Shown here piece by piece: positions 8,321 to 17,211 of a DNA stretch of 64,000 nt; within the stretch, counting starts at the first letter, position 1; each line of letters opens with the position of its first letter. The notes below the pieces were generated by a model that was not told the DNA's origin, did not search any database, and worked only from the letters and a program-made list of their open reading frames with translations. The DNA comes from CANKJK01 sp040081715. GTDB taxonomy: Bacteria > Acidobacteriota > Vicinamibacteria > Vicinamibacterales > UBA2999. The stretch is from NCBI GenBank assembly GCA_040081715.1, contig JBEBFY010000016.1, positions 18,240-82,239 on the forward strand. Direction: 5' to 3'. A program made the position numbers and the translations under genes.

Positions 8321-10123
8321 ATGGAAACCGTCACGCTGACCATCGACGGACAGTCGATCACGGTCGATAAAGGGAAGTCCGTGCTTGAGGCCGCCATCGA
8401 GGCCGGCATCACCGTTCCCTACTACTGCTATCACCCCGGCATCGGGGTCGATGGGTCATGTCGCGTCTGCGTCGTGAAGGTCGAAAAGATGCCGAAGCTG
8501 CAGACGTCGTGCTCGACCACCTGCACCGAGGGCATGGTCGTCTCGACCCGCGACAAGGACGTCGTGGACGCGCGGGCCGCCGTGTTCGAGTTCCTGTTGC
8601 TGAACCATCCGCTCGACTGCCCCGTGTGCGACAAGGGCGGCGAGTGCCCGCTGCAGGACTTCTCCTACACCTTCGGGCCCGCCGAGAGCCGCATGGACTT
8701 CCCCCGCCGCGTGTTCGACGGCGAGGGCGTGAAGGCCGACGTGGACTTCGGTCCCACGCTGATGCTGAACCGGAACCGATGCATCCTGTGCACGCGGTGC
8801 ATCCGCTTCATGCAGCAGATCGACGGCGACGCGCAGATCGGCGTGGCCGACCGAGGCAACGGCAGCGAGATCTCGACGTTCGAGGAAGAGGGCGTGCACT
8901 CGCTCATTTCGGGCAACCTGATGGATGTCTGTCCCGTGGGCGCCATCACCACGCGGGACTACCGCTTCAAGAGCCGGCCCTGGGACAACCCGTCGGTGGC
9001 CGACACCATCTGCACGCTGTGCTCGAAGGGTTGCGCCACCAGCGAATGGATCAAGGCCAAGCCGGAGTGGGCGCGCGGGTCGCACCTGGTCCGCGTGACG
9101 CCGCGGTTCAACCCTGAGGTCAACGGCTACTGGATGTGCGACATCGGCCGGTTCGGTTATCACTGGGTGGAGGGTGACGCGCGCCTCCGCCGCCCGATGC
9201 TGAAGACCGCCGCCGGCACGCTCGAGCCCACCGGCTGGAGCGATGTGCTGCACGCCCTCAGGACGCGCGTGGCCCCGCTGGCTGCGGCCGACGCGGCATC
9301 CGTGCGGGTGCTGGCCTCGGCCCATGCGTCGGTAGAAGAGCTGTTCGTGCTCAAAAGCCTGGCCGAGGGGGCGCTCGGTGGCCTCAGCGCGGTGACCGTG
9401 ATGTGGTCCGCCAGCGAGAAGCGTCAGCCGGCTGGCACGCAGTTCCGCGTGCCCGTGACCGATGCCCCGAACGTGAACGGCGCCCGCGACCTCGGCTTCG
9501 CCGTGGGTGCCGGCAATGCCGGGCTGCCCGACCTCGCGAGCCTCCGGGCCGCGGTGGAGGCGGGGCAGGTCAAGGCCCTCATCGTCGTGGACCCGGCTCC
9601 CGCGGAGCTGACCGGCGACTTCACCTGGGTGGCGGAGGCGCGCGCGAAGGGCACGCTCCCGCTCCTGGTTGTCCAGACCGTGGAGATGAGCCCGCTGGTC
9701 GCGCAGGCCGACATCGTGCTTCCCGGCGCCGCGTGGCTGGAGAAGGACGCGCTCCACACCAACGACCAGGGGCGCGTGCAGGCGGCCTCGCAGGTGCTGT
9801 CGACTCAGGGGGACGCGCGGCCCGACTGGCAGATCCTCGTGGATCTGGCAGCCGCACTGGGCGTGGTGCTGCCTTACACGAGCGACAGGGACATCCGGAA
9901 GGCTGTGGCGGCGGCGATGCCGGGCACGCCGTACGCCGATGCGGATCGCATCGCGTTCACCCGTCCACTGCCGGCAAAGCACTGGCTGCAGGCTTCCAAC
10001 CCCTCCGAACGCTGGAAGTGGGACTTCATGTTCCAGGACCTGCCGCCGGTGAAGGGCCACTCCGTTCAGACCGAGCAGGGGTTCGTGGAGGGGCGCGTGA
10101 TTCCCCTCAGGCCCGTCGGCTGA
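8321..10123 (+). CDS. nuoG: NuoG-like NADH-quinone oxidoreductase subunit G (short form)
   Basis: A 600-residue iron-sulfur protein. In order it has a plant-type 2Fe-2S domain (CYHPGIGVDGSCRVC, then CSTTC), a His/Cys-ligated 4Fe-4S site (HPLDCPVCDKGGECPLQ), the two-cluster region (CILCTRCIRF and CPVGAI) and the start of a molybdopterin-type domain with its own CTLCSKGC. The following molybdopterin-like region is only about 370 residues, shorter than in enzymes that carry the cofactor, as expected of a structural complex I subunit. It would pass electrons from NADH toward quinone. Oddly, no other nuo gene is nearby; it lies between a peptidase and dsbD. Confidence 0.85.
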   Translation: METVTLTIDGQSITVDKGKSVLEAAIEAGITVPYYCYHPGIGVDGSCRVCVVKVEKMPKLQTSCSTTCTEGMVVSTRDKDVVDARAAVFEFLLLNHPLDCPVCDKGGECPLQDFSYTFGPAESRMDFPRRVFDGEGVKADVDFGPTLMLNRNRCILCTRCIRFMQQIDGDAQIGVADRGNGSEISTFEEEGVHSLISGNLMDVCPVGAITTRDYRFKSRPWDNPSVADTICTLCSKGCATSEWIKAKPEWARGSHLVRVTPRFNPEVNGYWMCDIGRFGYHWVEGDARLRRPMLKTAAGTLEPTGWSDVLHALRTRVAPLAAADAASVRVLASAHASVEELFVLKSLAEGALGGLSAVTVMWSASEKRQPAGTQFRVPVTDAPNVNGARDLGFAVGAGNAGLPDLASLRAAVEAGQVKALIVVDPAPAELTGDFTWVAEARAKGTLPLLVVQTVEMSPLVAQADIVLPGAAWLEKDALHTNDQGRVQAASQVLSTQGDARPDWQILVDLAAALGVVLPYTSDRDIRKAVAAAMPGTPYADADRIAFTRPLPAKHWLQASNPSERWKWDFMFQDLPPVKGHSVQTEQGFVEGRVIPLRPVG

Positions 10124-10160
10124 ACCCGAGTGGGTCCGCTGTCGTCCTAGCAACGTGTTC

Positions 10161-11912
10161 ATGAGAGGGCAGTGGATGAGGCTCCGGCGCCCGCTGGTCG
10201 TGGTGGGGCTGCTCATGGCCATGGCCGCCGGTGCCGCGGCTCAGTTGCGCAGCATCAAGGCAGCGCTTGAGCCCGTGGTGGAAGCGGCCGGCGTGCACGC
10301 CTCGAACACCGTCAAGGGCGCGCTGGTTGTGCGGCTGCCTGAAGGCTTCCACACCCAGTCGAACAAGCCCCGCGACCCCTCGCTCATCGCCACGGTCCTG
10401 ACACTCAACCCGCCAGCGGGTGTGACGGTGGAGGAGATCGTCTTTCCGCCCGCTCACGACTTCAACCAGGCGGGTCAGGCCGAGCCGCTGGCCGTGTTCG
10501 AGCGCGAGTTCGTGATCGGCGTGCAGTTCGCGCTGGGCGCCATTCCGGAGGGCTCGCTCAGCGTGCCCGGGCAGCTCCGCTATCAGACCTGCGACGAGAG
10601 CGTGTGCTACGCGCCGGTGCGCGCCGAGGTGCAGTGGACGCTCAACGTCGTGGGCGCCTCCACCGAGGGCGTTCCGCAGCACGTAGCCACGCTGGCCGCG
10701 GTGAAGTGGGGCACGGGCGAGAAGCCGTCCGCAGCGCCGCCTGCATCGGCCGCTCCGGCGCCCGCTCCGCAGGTGGCCTCGGGCGGACCGCTCGACCTCT
10801 CGGTCCTTGAGCGCTTCGAGATTCAGGGCACCACCGGCGGGTATCTCGGCACGGAAGACTTTCTCGCGTTCCTGTCGGCAGCCGAGCAGGGGCTGAAGCA
10901 GGAGGGCCTGTTCGAGGGCCAGGGGCCACTGGCGATTCTGCTGCTTGTGCTCCTCGGCGGGCTGGCGCTCAACCTCACGCCGTGTGTGCTGCCGATGATT
11001 CCGATCAACCTCGCCATCATCGGTGCTGGCGCGCAGGCAGGCTCACGGGGCAAGGGCTTCCTGCTCGGCGGTGTGTACGGCGCGGCCATGGCGCTGGTCT
11101 ACGGTGTGCTCGGTGTGATCGTGATCCTCACGGCCGGCACGTTCGGCACGATCAACGCGTCGCCCTGGTTCAACGTGGGCATCATGGTGATCTTCGTCAT
11201 GCTCGCCCTGGCGATGTTCGACGTCATCACCATCGACTTCACGAAATACTCCTCGAGCATGACGATGGGCGGTGCCGCCCGTGGCAGCTACCTGCTCGCC
11301 TTCGGCATGGGCACCGTTGCGGCTCTGCTCGCGGGCGCGTGCGTGGCGCCGGTCGTCATCCAGGTGGTGCTGTTCTCGTCCGACCTCTACGCCAAGGGCA
11401 CCACCGCTGCTCTTGCGCTGCCATTCCTGCTCGGCATCGGCATGGCAATCCCCTGGCCGTTGGCCGGTGCGGGCATCGCGGCGATGCCAAAGCCGGGTGC
11501 CTGGATGGTGCGCGTGAAGCAGGGCTTCGGCGTGGCGATTCTGGCCATGGCCGTCTACTACGGCTACACCGCGTATGCGCTCTTCGCGGACCGTTTCGTG
11601 GACGCGTCAGAGGTCAGCGCCAGCGTGCAGGAGAAGCTGAAGGAAGGCTGGAATCCGTCGCTCGCCGATGGGCTGGCGCAGGCGGAGCGCGAAGGCAAGC
11701 CCGTCTTCATCGACATGTGGGCCACCTGGTGCAAGAACTGCCTCACGATGGACAAGACCACCTTCCAGAACGTCGACGTGAAGCAGCGGCTCGCCGGCTA
11801 CGTGAAGGTCAAGTTCCAGGCCGAGCAGCCCGATGAGGAGCCTGCGAAGAGCGTGATGCAGCGGTTCAATGCCGTCGGGCTCCCCACCTACGTCGTGCTC
11901 AAGCTTAAATAA
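10161..11912 (+). CDS. dsbD: DsbD-type thiol:disulfide interchange protein
   Basis: A 583-residue protein from the ATG at 10161 (GTG 10155 and ATG 10176 are alternatives). It has a signal peptide, then an N-terminal periplasmic domain with the redox pair in YQTCDESVCYAP. Residues about 255-470 form an 8-helix CcdA-like membrane domain containing LTPCVLPM and GACVAPVV, the two membrane cysteines. The C-terminal thioredoxin domain has WATWCKNC (about 520-527). It carries electrons from cytoplasmic thioredoxin to periplasmic reductases, supporting cytochrome c maturation or disulfide isomerisation. Slightly long but otherwise a standard three-domain DsbD. Confidence 0.93.
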   Translation: MRGQWMRLRRPLVVVGLLMAMAAGAAAQLRSIKAALEPVVEAAGVHASNTVKGALVVRLPEGFHTQSNKPRDPSLIATVLTLNPPAGVTVEEIVFPPAHDFNQAGQAEPLAVFEREFVIGVQFALGAIPEGSLSVPGQLRYQTCDESVCYAPVRAEVQWTLNVVGASTEGVPQHVATLAAVKWGTGEKPSAAPPASAAPAPAPQVASGGPLDLSVLERFEIQGTTGGYLGTEDFLAFLSAAEQGLKQEGLFEGQGPLAILLLVLLGGLALNLTPCVLPMIPINLAIIGAGAQAGSRGKGFLLGGVYGAAMALVYGVLGVIVILTAGTFGTINASPWFNVGIMVIFVMLALAMFDVITIDFTKYSSSMTMGGAARGSYLLAFGMGTVAALLAGACVAPVVIQVVLFSSDLYAKGTTAALALPFLLGIGMAIPWPLAGAGIAAMPKPGAWMVRVKQGFGVAILAMAVYYGYTAYALFADRFVDASEVSASVQEKLKEGWNPSLADGLAQAEREGKPVFIDMWATWCKNCLTMDKTTFQNVDVKQRLAGYVKVKFQAEQPDEEPAKSVMQRFNAVGLPTYVVLKLK

Positions 11913-11955
11913 ACTTCTTGGTGATTGATCGCGACTCTGAGATAGTTCAGTGCCG

Positions 11956-13167
11956 ATGCTGCATCGGATGGCTCGGCCTGTTTTTCTCACCCTCCTGATC
12001 GTTGCCGGCATCGCGTCTGCCGGTTTTCTCTGGTTCACCGAACAACGCATCGCCACCGTCCGGCAGCAGGCTGCCGCGATGGATACGCACGCCGAGGCGC
12101 TCATCGGCGGCCTCTCTGATCTGAGCGCCACGCTCCAGGCGTACGTGGCGCCGGGCCAGAGCATCACCGAATTGTCGAAGCGCGCGACCGCCCTCCTGAC
12201 ACAGTTGACCAGCGAGGCAGCCGCGCTGGGCGCAGCCGCGGACGCGACCGAGGCGCTCGCGGCGGTAGGGCCCGGGATTGAGACGCTGACCAAGCTCGAC
12301 GCCCGAGTGCGCGACTACCTCCGCTCCGGGGACGACCTGATGGCCGCGGATCTGGCCTTCACCGAAGCACGGGACACGACAGGCGGTATGGTGTCCGGAG
12401 TGCGCGACTGGCGTGCGAGGAATCAGGCCGCGGTTGTGACCGGCGTACGGGCCGCGCAGGTGCAGCAGGCCGCGGCGCTCGGTGGGGTTCTGCTCGCCTG
12501 GGTTCTCAGCCTTGTGGTCATGTCGTGGGGTCGAGGTGCGGCGCCGGCCGGTTCAACGACCGCTGCCCCTGACGTGGTCCAGGCTGCCCCAGCCGCTGAC
12601 GTCCTCGCACTCTCCCTTGACCGGGCCGTGAGCGGCGGACGCATGGCTGATGTGGATCTGGCGATCGCGGCCGTGGCCTCCGGCGATTTCGCGCGTGCCT
12701 CTGATGGTGTTGACCTCCGCTCGGCCCTGGGCCGCGGGGCCGAAGCGCTTGGCGCCAAGGGCATCGTGGTGTGGCTGGGCGTGGGCGAGGAGCTCTTTGC
12801 CGTGGCGTCGCATGGGTACGATGAGCGCCACCTCAAGCGGCCCATCAGCCGGGAGGCGAAGAACGTGACCGCCGAAGCCTGGCGCACCGTGCAGGCCGTA
12901 TTGGCGCCCGCGGAGGCGAACGGCCCGGGAGTCGTGGTCGTGCCCATGGTCGGCGCAGCCGGATGCCGTGGCGTCGTGTCGGCGGAACTGCTGCCCGGAC
13001 GAGCCGCCAACGCGGACCGTCGGGCCCTGCTCTCGATGTTTGCCGCGCAGATCGTGGGCCTGGTCGGCGCCGCGCCTGCCCCGGCCGCCGCCGAGTCGCC
13101 CGCCGCGGAGATGGCCGTCGCCGTTGGTCCGACGCCGCAACCCGCCGCCGTCGAACGGGCCGGCTAG
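11956..13167 (+). CDS. two-helix membrane protein with C-terminal GAF-like domain
   Basis: A 403-residue protein. An N-terminal transmembrane helix (VFLTLLIVAGIASAGFLWF) is followed by an alpha-helical periplasmic segment of about 130 residues resembling a four-helix-bundle sensor domain. A second membrane helix (AAALGGVLLAWVLSLVVM) and a Pro/Ala linker come next. The cytoplasmic part (about 215-375) has features of a GAF fold, including GAKGIVVWLGVGEELFAVASHG. No kinase, cyclase or methyl-accepting output follows, so it may be a sensor that signals by protein contact. GTG at 11950 is a possible alternative start. The family is not recognised with certainty. Confidence 0.6.
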   Translation: MLHRMARPVFLTLLIVAGIASAGFLWFTEQRIATVRQQAAAMDTHAEALIGGLSDLSATLQAYVAPGQSITELSKRATALLTQLTSEAAALGAAADATEALAAVGPGIETLTKLDARVRDYLRSGDDLMAADLAFTEARDTTGGMVSGVRDWRARNQAAVVTGVRAAQVQQAAALGGVLLAWVLSLVVMSWGRGAAPAGSTTAAPDVVQAAPAADVLALSLDRAVSGGRMADVDLAIAAVASGDFARASDGVDLRSALGRGAEALGAKGIVVWLGVGEELFAVASHGYDERHLKRPISREAKNVTAEAWRTVQAVLAPAEANGPGVVVVPMVGAAGCRGVVSAELLPGRAANADRRALLSMFAAQIVGLVGAAPAPAAAESPAAEMAVAVGPTPQPAAVERAG

Positions 13168-13299
13168 TTTAGAAGGGTTACGGTCCCGTCTGGAGAAGCA
13201 AGCGACCCGGACCCAGGAACAGGCGTCCGCAGTCCTGCGGATGCCCTCAAGGCTTCGTCAGACTGTCTGATCCGAAGGCACGACCCCTCTCCTCGATTG

Positions 13300-13328
13300 T
13301 TGGAACGCGACCGGCCCAGCCGTATACT
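13300..13328 (+). promoter_or_regulatory. sigma-70-like promoter for the toxin-antitoxin pair
   Basis: TTGGAA (13300-13305) and TATACT (13323-13328) are separated by 17 bases, close to the sigma-70 consensus. The antitoxin GTG is 27 bases downstream of the -10 box. Confidence 0.5.
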
Positions 13329-13355
13329 CAGGTCGTTTCTCCCAGCGAGACGCTT

Positions 13356-13553
13356 GTGACTGCCAAGGAAACCGTCCGCGCCCTACTGGACCGCCTTCCA
13401 GACGACTGCAATCTGGATGACGTGCAGTACCACCTCTGCGTGGTACAAGCCGTCGCGCGCGGTGTCGCGGACGGCCAGGCGGGCCGGGTCGTGTCGCACG
13501 AACAGGTCGCGGCAGACTTGCGCCGGAAATGGTTACTCGGCAGCACTCAGTAG
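13356..13553 (+). CDS. antitoxin-like small protein of a type II toxin-antitoxin pair
   Basis: A 65-residue protein with a GTG start. It begins MTAKETVRALLDRLPDDCNL and continues with a predicted helical region (YHLCVVQAVARGVADGQAG) and SHEQVAADLRRKWL. This layout, a short acidic helix followed by a VSHEQV segment, is typical of antitoxins paired with RelE/ParE toxins. The gene overlaps the downstream toxin by 25 bases, as expected for co-translated antitoxin and toxin. It probably neutralises the toxin and represses the promoter just upstream. Confidence 0.75.
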   Translation: MTAKETVRALLDRLPDDCNLDDVQYHLCVVQAVARGVADGQAGRVVSHEQVAADLRRKWLLGSTQ

Positions 13554-13864
13554 TCTGGGCGGAGTCTGCTCGAAGCGCCCTCGACGACGTCATCGAGTAC
13601 ATCGCTCAGGATTCGCGACAGGGCGCCCTTCACGTGCTGGACGCTACCTTGAGCGCGGCCAGCAGCCTGAATACCTTGGCTTCCCGTGGGCGCGCGGTTC
13701 CAGAACTGGACGATCCTTCCATGCGCGAGTTGTTCGTCTTTCGGTATCGGCTTCTCTATCGAGTCGAGCCGGAACGTGTCGTCATCCTGGGGTTCTTGCA
13801 TGGTGCACAGGACTTCGCGACGTGGCGCCGCCGGCAAACACACGGTGAGGGGTCGGCACGATAG
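13529..13864 (+). CDS. RelE/ParE-family toxin
   Basis: A 111-residue protein with the fold pattern of the RelE/ParE superfamily: VVWAESARSALDDVIEYIAQ (N-terminal helical hairpin), SRGRAVPEL, MRELFVFRYRLLYRVEP and VVILGFLHGAQDF. The RELFVFRYRLLYRV strand motif and the late hydrophobic strand are characteristic of ParE-type toxins, which inhibit gyrase or cut mRNA. Its start lies inside the antitoxin gene. Whether it acts as ParE or RelE cannot be decided from sequence. Confidence 0.82.
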   Translation: MVTRQHSVVWAESARSALDDVIEYIAQDSRQGALHVLDATLSAASSLNTLASRGRAVPELDDPSMRELFVFRYRLLYRVEPERVVILGFLHGAQDFATWRRRQTHGEGSAR

Positions 13865-13873
13865 GTATTAGAT

Positions 13874-13898
13874 CAGTCTGGGGACATAGGTAACACGC
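13874..13898. other. IS-end-like motif upstream of the cupin gene
   Basis: The stretch around 13874-13898 contains GTCTGGGGACATAGGTAACA. From memory, this resembles terminal sequences of IS481/IS3-like elements. No transposase remnant is next to it, so this may be a solo end or chance. Confidence 0.25.
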
Positions 13899-13964
13899 GT
13901 GTCACGGGCGCGGCTCATCTGAATCGTTGGGCAGCGGGAGAATTGTTCTGGGGGAGGGGGTCTG

Positions 13965-14498
13965 ATGGCACGGGCAACGGCTGGAGCCGGACTAGAACTG
14001 GATGGTCACGGACGAAACAATGTGCGCGTCATCGGACCGGGGGGCGGCGACATCCTCGGTGCCCTGACGGCTGTTCGCGACCGGTTCATGATTGACGGAC
14101 GCATCTCGGGTGGCGGCTTTGCGCTGGTTGAGCACTTGATGCCTCCGCGTGCACTCGCGGCGCCGCTGCATCGTCACAGTCGAGAAGACGAGTACAGCTT
14201 CGTGCTTGAAGGTCGCATCGGTGCCACTTTCGACGGTGAAGAGGTGTTCGCTGGCGTTGGGGATCTGATCTTCAAGCCGCGAGGCGAGTGGCACACCTTC
14301 TGGAATGCTGGAGATGTCCCTGCCCGCATCCTCGAAATCATTTCGCCCGGCGGTTTCGAACAGGCGTTTCGAGAAATGCATGCTCTCGGAGATGCCCTCG
14401 ATCCGGCCACAATGGCAGGTATCGCCGCGCGTTACGGCGTGGACGTGGATTTTGAACAGACCGGGCCGATTATCGAGCGCCATCGACTTACGTTCTGA
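13965..14498 (+). CDS. cupin-domain protein
   Basis: A 177-residue protein preceded by a purine-rich GGGGGAGGGGG Shine-Dalgarno region. The cupin barrel shows motif 1 with metal-ligand pattern HRHSREDEYSFVLEG (two His and a Glu), a conserved Gly turn, and motif 2 with EWHTFWN (third His). A C-terminal helical tail (FREMHALGDALDP) follows, a pattern seen in quercetin-dioxygenase-like small cupins. It probably binds a metal ion and may be an oxygenase, isomerase or ligand sensor; sequence does not decide. The gene stands alone between the toxin-antitoxin pair and serC. Confidence 0.85.
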   Translation: MARATAGAGLELDGHGRNNVRVIGPGGGDILGALTAVRDRFMIDGRISGGGFALVEHLMPPRALAAPLHRHSREDEYSFVLEGRIGATFDGEEVFAGVGDLIFKPRGEWHTFWNAGDVPARILEIISPGGFEQAFREMHALGDALDPATMAGIAARYGVDVDFEQTGPIIERHRLTF

Positions 14499-14683
14499 AG
14501 TGGCGTCAAAAGCGGCATCGCGGTCGGTGCTCGCTCCCCAACCGACGTAATGGAAACGCTGCTCAAGCTGCCGTCACCCGAGCGGTGGTTCGAAGAGCGC
14601 CAGCCACAGTTGGGGCACTGGCAAAAGGCCGTGCGCCCCTCGTACACTGGACGGGTTCCCGCGTTTCCCTTTCAGGAGTGTTC

Positions 14684-15775
14684 ATGTCCGCACCGCACCG
14701 CATCTTCAACTTCTCCGCCGGTCCTGCCGTCCTGCCGCAAGCCGTTCTTGAAGAGGCCCAGCGCGATCTGGTGGCGCTTCCGGGCGTCGGCATGTCGGTG
14801 ATGGAAATCAGCCACCGGTCGAAGGCGTTCGAGGACATCCTGCACCGCGCCGTGGACGACATCCGCACGCTGGCCGGCATTCCGGCCAACTACAAGGTGC
14901 TGCTCGTGCAGGGTGGCGCCAGCATGCAGTTCTCGATGGTGCCGATGAACCTGCTCGCGCCGGGCGCCACGGCCGACTACATCGACAGCGGGTCCTGGGC
15001 CGAGAAGGCCATCAAGGAAGCGAAGCGGGTGGGCACGGTGAACGTGGCCGCTTCGACCAAGGCTGAGAACTACTCGCGCCTGCCACTCCAGAGCGAACTG
15101 ACGCTCACGTCTGGCGCGGCCTACGTGCACATGACGAGCAACAACACGATCGAGGGCACGGAGTACAAGACGCTGCCCGAGGTGGGAGACGTGCCGCTGG
15201 TGAGCGACACCTCGTCGAACATGTTCAGCAAGCCCATCGACATCGCGAAGCACGGCCTCGTCTACGCGGGCGCGCAGAAAAACCTCGGGCCCTCGGGCGT
15301 GACGGTCGTGATCGTCCGCGAGGACCTGGTCGCGCGGGCGCCGGCTTCGCTCCACACGATGCTGAGCTACAAGACGCACGCCGAGAACGACTCGCTCTAC
15401 AACACGCCGCCCACCTTCGGCATCTACGTGCTCGGCCTGACGATGAAGTGGCTGCGCGGGCTCGGCGGGCTCGAGGGCATTGCGACGGTCAACGAGCGGA
15501 AGGCGGGGAAGCTCTACGCCGAGATCGACCGCACCGGGTTCTACCGCGGCACGGCGAAGAAGGAAGACCGGTCGCTGATGAACATCACCTTCCGGCTGCC
15601 GAGCGAGGACCTGGAGAAGCAGTTCGACAAGGAAGCCACGGCGGCCGGGTTCGACGGCCTCAAGGGTCACCGGTCCGTGGGCGGCATGCGCGCGTCGGTC
15701 TACAACGCGTTCCCGGAAGCTGGCATCGACGCCCTGGTGGCGTTCATGCAGGCGTTCGAAACCAAGAACGGATAG
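14684..15775 (+). CDS. serC: phosphoserine aminotransferase
   Basis: A 363-residue enzyme that converts 3-phosphohydroxypyruvate and glutamate to phosphoserine and 2-oxoglutarate in serine synthesis, and can serve pyridoxine synthesis. It starts MSAPHRIFNFSAGPAVLP, the invariant N-terminus of SerC. Other family motifs are MSVMEISHRSK, LLVQGGASMQF, SNNTIEGTEY, DTSSNMFS and AGAQKNLGPSG with the PLP Lys near residue 198, plus GHRSVGGMRASVYNA at the C-terminus. A CAGGAG Shine-Dalgarno sequence 6-7 bases upstream fixes the start. It converges tail-to-tail with pcnB with a single base between stops. Confidence 0.96.
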   Translation: MSAPHRIFNFSAGPAVLPQAVLEEAQRDLVALPGVGMSVMEISHRSKAFEDILHRAVDDIRTLAGIPANYKVLLVQGGASMQFSMVPMNLLAPGATADYIDSGSWAEKAIKEAKRVGTVNVAASTKAENYSRLPLQSELTLTSGAAYVHMTSNNTIEGTEYKTLPEVGDVPLVSDTSSNMFSKPIDIAKHGLVYAGAQKNLGPSGVTVVIVREDLVARAPASLHTMLSYKTHAENDSLYNTPPTFGIYVLGLTMKWLRGLGGLEGIATVNERKAGKLYAEIDRTGFYRGTAKKEDRSLMNITFRLPSEDLEKQFDKEATAAGFDGLKGHRSVGGMRASVYNAFPEAGIDALVAFMQAFETKNG

Positions 15776-15776
15776 T

Positions 15777-17087
15777 TCAGGCGACGGGGGCGGGGCCGGG
15801 GCCCCGCCGTCCGCTTCTCCTGCGGCGCCGGCGACGGCGCTGCGGGTCGCCACCCTCGGGCCGGCTGTCGGCGGCGGGGGCTTCGTCGCCGTCTTCCAGA
15901 AACGCCCGCCAGCTTTCCACCGCTTCCGGCGCGTTGCCGTGAATCTCCAGCCAGGTCAGGGCTTCGCGGAAGGGTCCGCGCTGGGCCAGCGCCCGCCGGG
16001 CCTTCTCCGGCTGGTGCACGTCCAGCAGACGCTTCTGCAGGGTCAGGATCTGGCGCAGGTGCTCCACGTCGCGGCGGGCCAGCGGCAGCATCCCGATGGC
16101 GAGCTTGGGTTCCCGGCGGTCGCCGTCCGCCGTGAACACGGGGCTCAGCATCTGCATCGTGTAGCCCATCGGGACCACGAGCGACCCCATGAGGATGGCG
16201 TTGGTCAGCGTGTCGGGCGACTCCGAGAACTCCGCCCGGTAGCGGTCCACTGCGGCGAGCGATTCCCAGAGCTTCGGCCCGGCGGCCTCCTGCAGCTCCG
16301 GCGCGATCGGCTCCAGGAGCCGGCGGTCGGCCAGCATCTGGAACGTCTTTTCGGCCTTGCCCGCGCGCAGGATCTTGTAGACCTCGTCGGTGAGCCGCGC
16401 CGGTGCGGCGCGTGCGATGTCGAACCGGTGCGTGGCGATGGCGTCGTCGATGAGCGGATCGATCGAGAAGTCCAGCCGGGCCGCAAAGGCCACCGCCCGC
16501 GTCATTCGCACCGGGTCCTCGCGGAAGCGTTCGTTCGGGTCGCCGATCGAGCGGATCACCCGGGCTTCGAGGTCCTTCAGGCCGCCGGTGTAGTCGATGA
16601 TGGAGAAGTTCGCGATGTCGTAGAAGAGTGCGTTGATCGTGAAGTCGCGGCGAAAGGCATCCTCTTCAGGCGTGCCAAAGGTGTTGTCGCGGTGGATGAG
16701 GAGGTCGCGGGGCGGCCCGCCGGCATCGTCCCCGGCTGCCGCTGATGCGTCCGCGTCGGCCGCAGCCATTTCCTCGGCCGTCACCAGGCGCCGGAAGGTG
16801 GCGACCTCGATGTTCTTGGTCCCGAACCGGACGTGGGCCAGGCGGAAGCGGCGCCCGATGATCCAGCAGTTCCGGAAGAGCTTCTTGACCTGAAAGGGCT
16901 GCGCCGAGGTGCCGATGTCGAAATCCTTCGGCCGGCGCCCCAGGAGCAGATCCCGGACACTGCCACCCACCAGATAGGCCTCGTATTCGCTCTGGTGCAG
17001 CCGATAGAGCACCTTGAGGGCGTCCGAGTCGATCTGCTGGCGCGAAATGGTGTGGTCCGCGCGGGGCAGAATGACCGGGTCGCTCAT
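15777..17087 (-). CDS. pcnB: poly(A) polymerase I (PcnB), tRNA nucleotidyltransferase family
   Basis: A 436-residue class II nucleotidyltransferase. The catalytic head has LVGGSVRDLLLG, RPKDFDIGT (two metal-binding Asp) and later RDFTINALFYD and RFREDPVRMTRA. After the RNA-binding helical domain there is a long Arg-rich tail (QRRRRRRRRRSGRRG), typical of bacterial PcnB rather than CCA-adding enzymes. It would add poly(A) tails that promote RNA decay. An insertion of about 25 Ala/Asp-rich residues follows FRRLVTAEEM. The ATG at 17087 is chosen because a TACAAT box lies 8 bases upstream. Confidence 0.88.
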   Translation of the reverse strand: MSDPVILPRADHTISRQQIDSDALKVLYRLHQSEYEAYLVGGSVRDLLLGRRPKDFDIGTSAQPFQVKKLFRNCWIIGRRFRLAHVRFGTKNIEVATFRRLVTAEEMAAADADASAAAGDDAGGPPRDLLIHRDNTFGTPEEDAFRRDFTINALFYDIANFSIIDYTGGLKDLEARVIRSIGDPNERFREDPVRMTRAVAFAARLDFSIDPLIDDAIATHRFDIARAAPARLTDEVYKILRAGKAEKTFQMLADRRLLEPIAPELQEAAGPKLWESLAAVDRYRAEFSESPDTLTNAILMGSLVVPMGYTMQMLSPVFTADGDRREPKLAIGMLPLARRDVEHLRQILTLQKRLLDVHQPEKARRALAQRGPFREALTWLEIHGNAPEAVESWRAFLEDGDEAPAADSRPEGGDPQRRRRRRRRSGRRGPGPAPVA

Positions 17088-17095
17088 TGGCGGCC

Positions 17096-17101
17096 ATTGT
17101 A
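17096..17101 (-). promoter_or_regulatory. -10-like box TACAAT, predicted leaderless start
   Basis: Read on the minus strand, TACAAT ends 8 bases before the pcnB ATG with no Shine-Dalgarno sequence. It selects the start at 17087 over the longer frame. Confidence 0.5.
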
Positions 17102-17199
17102 CTAAACGCGCGATTCTTTCTTTGCCAACCCACACGGGGGCAATGACTTATCGTGGGCGGTGGCGGCCAGGTCCGCTGCGGGCGTGCGTGCTGGTGCGT

Positions 17200-17205
17200 T
17201 AGGAT
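17200..17205 (+). promoter_or_regulatory. -10-like box TAGGAT, predicted leaderless start
   Basis: TAGGAT ends 6 bases before the GTG at 17212. There is no Shine-Dalgarno sequence. Confidence 0.4.
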
Positions 17206-17211
17206 CCGAGG

